Source of the DNA: an uncultured Prochlorococcus sp.
GTDB lineage: Bacteria > Cyanobacteriota > Cyanobacteriia > PCC-6307 > Cyanobiaceae
Assembly: GCA_902600395.1 (NCBI GenBank)
Contig: CACKJL010000013.1
Location: forward strand, 1-22,279
Direction: 5' to 3'
DNA: 22,279 nucleotides
The position numbers and the translations under genes are program-made. How positions within the stretch are numbered: position 1 is the first letter of the stretch; each line of letters starts with the position of its first letter. A model generated the notes under the pieces. That model searched no databases, was not told where the DNA came from, and was given only the letters and a program-made list of their open reading frames with translations. Below, one piece after another: positions 21,707 to 22,279 of the stretch.

Positions 21707-22279
21707 TTAGTCTTCACAATTAACATATCCAACCATTTGAGCATTACTTTTACCAGGAGGAACCATTGGATAACAATTTTCACCTCTTCTGACAAGGATA
21801 TTAATCAGGGCAGGGCCGTCATGATCAAGCGCATTTTTTAATTCATTCTGTAATTGTTTTCTATCAGAAATCAAGTATCCTTTAACTCCAAAAGACTCAG
21901 CAAGTTTTACAAAATCAGGTTCGCCACAACTCATATCAGATGAGGAATATCTTTCATCATAGAAACTTTCCTGCCATTGTCTTACCATCCCTTGCCAGCG
22001 ATTATTGATAATAATCAATTTCACCTTTAGACCATATTGAGATAAGGTACCTAATTCTTGAATATTCATTAATACACTTGCATCTCCTGCAATACAAATT
22101 ACATCTGAATTAGGTAAGGCTGCTTTTACTCCAATTGCCGCTGGCAATCCAAAACCCATAGTTCCTAAACCTGCACTACTAATCCATTTTCTTGGAGAAT
22201 TCCTAAGATATTGAGCAGCCCACATCTGGTGTTGTCCTACATCTGTAGTTATATAAGCTTCTGATGAAAGTTCTCTCAC
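21707..22279 (-). CDS. ilvB: Acetolactate synthase large subunit, C-terminal part
   Basis: IlvB joins two pyruvates (or pyruvate and 2-ketobutyrate) in valine, leucine and isoleucine synthesis, using thiamine diphosphate and FAD. Only the last about 190 residues are in the window; the 5' part lies beyond the right edge, so the GTG at the edge is not a start. The TPP-binding domain is clear: ITTDVGQHQMWAAQY, GLGTMGFGLPAAIG, and the GD...N motif GDASVLMNIQELGT ending in IIINN 28 residues on, then RWQGMVRQWQE. The end MVPPGKSNAQMVGY is typical. The next minus-strand gene starts 67 bases downstream. Confidence 0.96.
   Translation of the reverse strand: MRELSSEAYITTDVGQHQMWAAQYLRNSPRKWISSAGLGTMGFGLPAAIGVKAALPNSDVICIAGDASVLMNIQELGTLSQYGLKVKLIIINNRWQGMVRQWQESFYDERYSSSDMSCGEPDFVKLAESFGVKGYLISDRKQLQNELKNALDHDGPALINILVRRGENCYPMVPPGKSNAQMVGYVNCED

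Noticed and set aside
1..22279. Mobile elements, CRISPR arrays, prophage or toxin-antitoxin systems.
   Set aside because: No transposase, integrase, regular spaced repeats or defence-like proteins were found; the genes are core cyanobacterial functions.

Overview
The window looks like a piece of a Prochlorococcus chromosome, most like the high-light-adapted, low-GC group. The evidence is the very AT-rich sequence, the form IA RuBisCO and alpha-carboxysome genes of marine picocyanobacteria, both protochlorophyllide reductases, psaM, the ado/aar alkane genes, and dense packing with few Shine-Dalgarno sequences and many apparent TTG starts. I see no insertion sequence, phage gene, CRISPR array, tRNA or rRNA, so this is core genome rather than an island.

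Layout. (1) 44-4444, carbon fixation: csoS1, cbbL and cbbS run on the minus strand toward csoS2, which lies off the left edge. csoS1D, the tandem-domain shell protein, is also on the minus strand, separated from csoS1 by a HAM1/RdgB-family gene on the plus strand. A small helix-turn-helix-like protein is divergent from csoS1D. The 327-base space between csoS1 and rdgB is the most structured non-coding stretch in the window. (2) 4602-10119, chlorophyll and photosystem I: chlN, chlB and chlL (the three subunits of light-independent protochlorophyllide reductase, DPOR) are on the plus strand and meet the light-dependent enzyme por tail to tail 6 bases apart. A small membrane protein and the 34-residue PSI subunit gene psaM follow on the minus strand. 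(3) 10221-13646: a lipoate/biotin ligase-like gene, an M50 membrane protease, trpF and folE, in two convergent pairs whose stop codons overlap by 4 bases. (4) 13800-18303, lipid metabolism on the minus strand: a creatininase-family gene, ado, aar, accA and a short-chain dehydrogenase, with aar, accA and the dehydrogenase nearly contiguous. (5) 18370-21282: an S1-domain protein, a Tab2/Atab2-family RNA-binding protein and a laccase-domain (PgeF/YfiH) protein on the plus strand. (6) 21289-22279: a secreted thermonuclease-fold protein without catalytic residues, and the C-terminal third of acetolactate synthase (ilvB), cut by the right edge.

How the genes work together: region 1 builds the CO2-fixing carboxysome. 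Region 2 makes chlorophyllide by both the oxygen-sensitive and light-dependent routes. Region 4 joins malonyl-CoA synthesis to conversion of acyl-ACP into fatty aldehyde and alkane. Region 5 joins translation-related proteins, including a family known to control PSI mRNA translation. No obviously new multi-gene system stands out. The observations most worth following are the 14-bp direct repeats and folded GC-rich island in the csoS1-rdgB spacer, the laccase-domain gene with no conventional start codon, the mirrored 3' ends of chlL and por, and the small putative DNA-binding protein between csoS1D and chlN.
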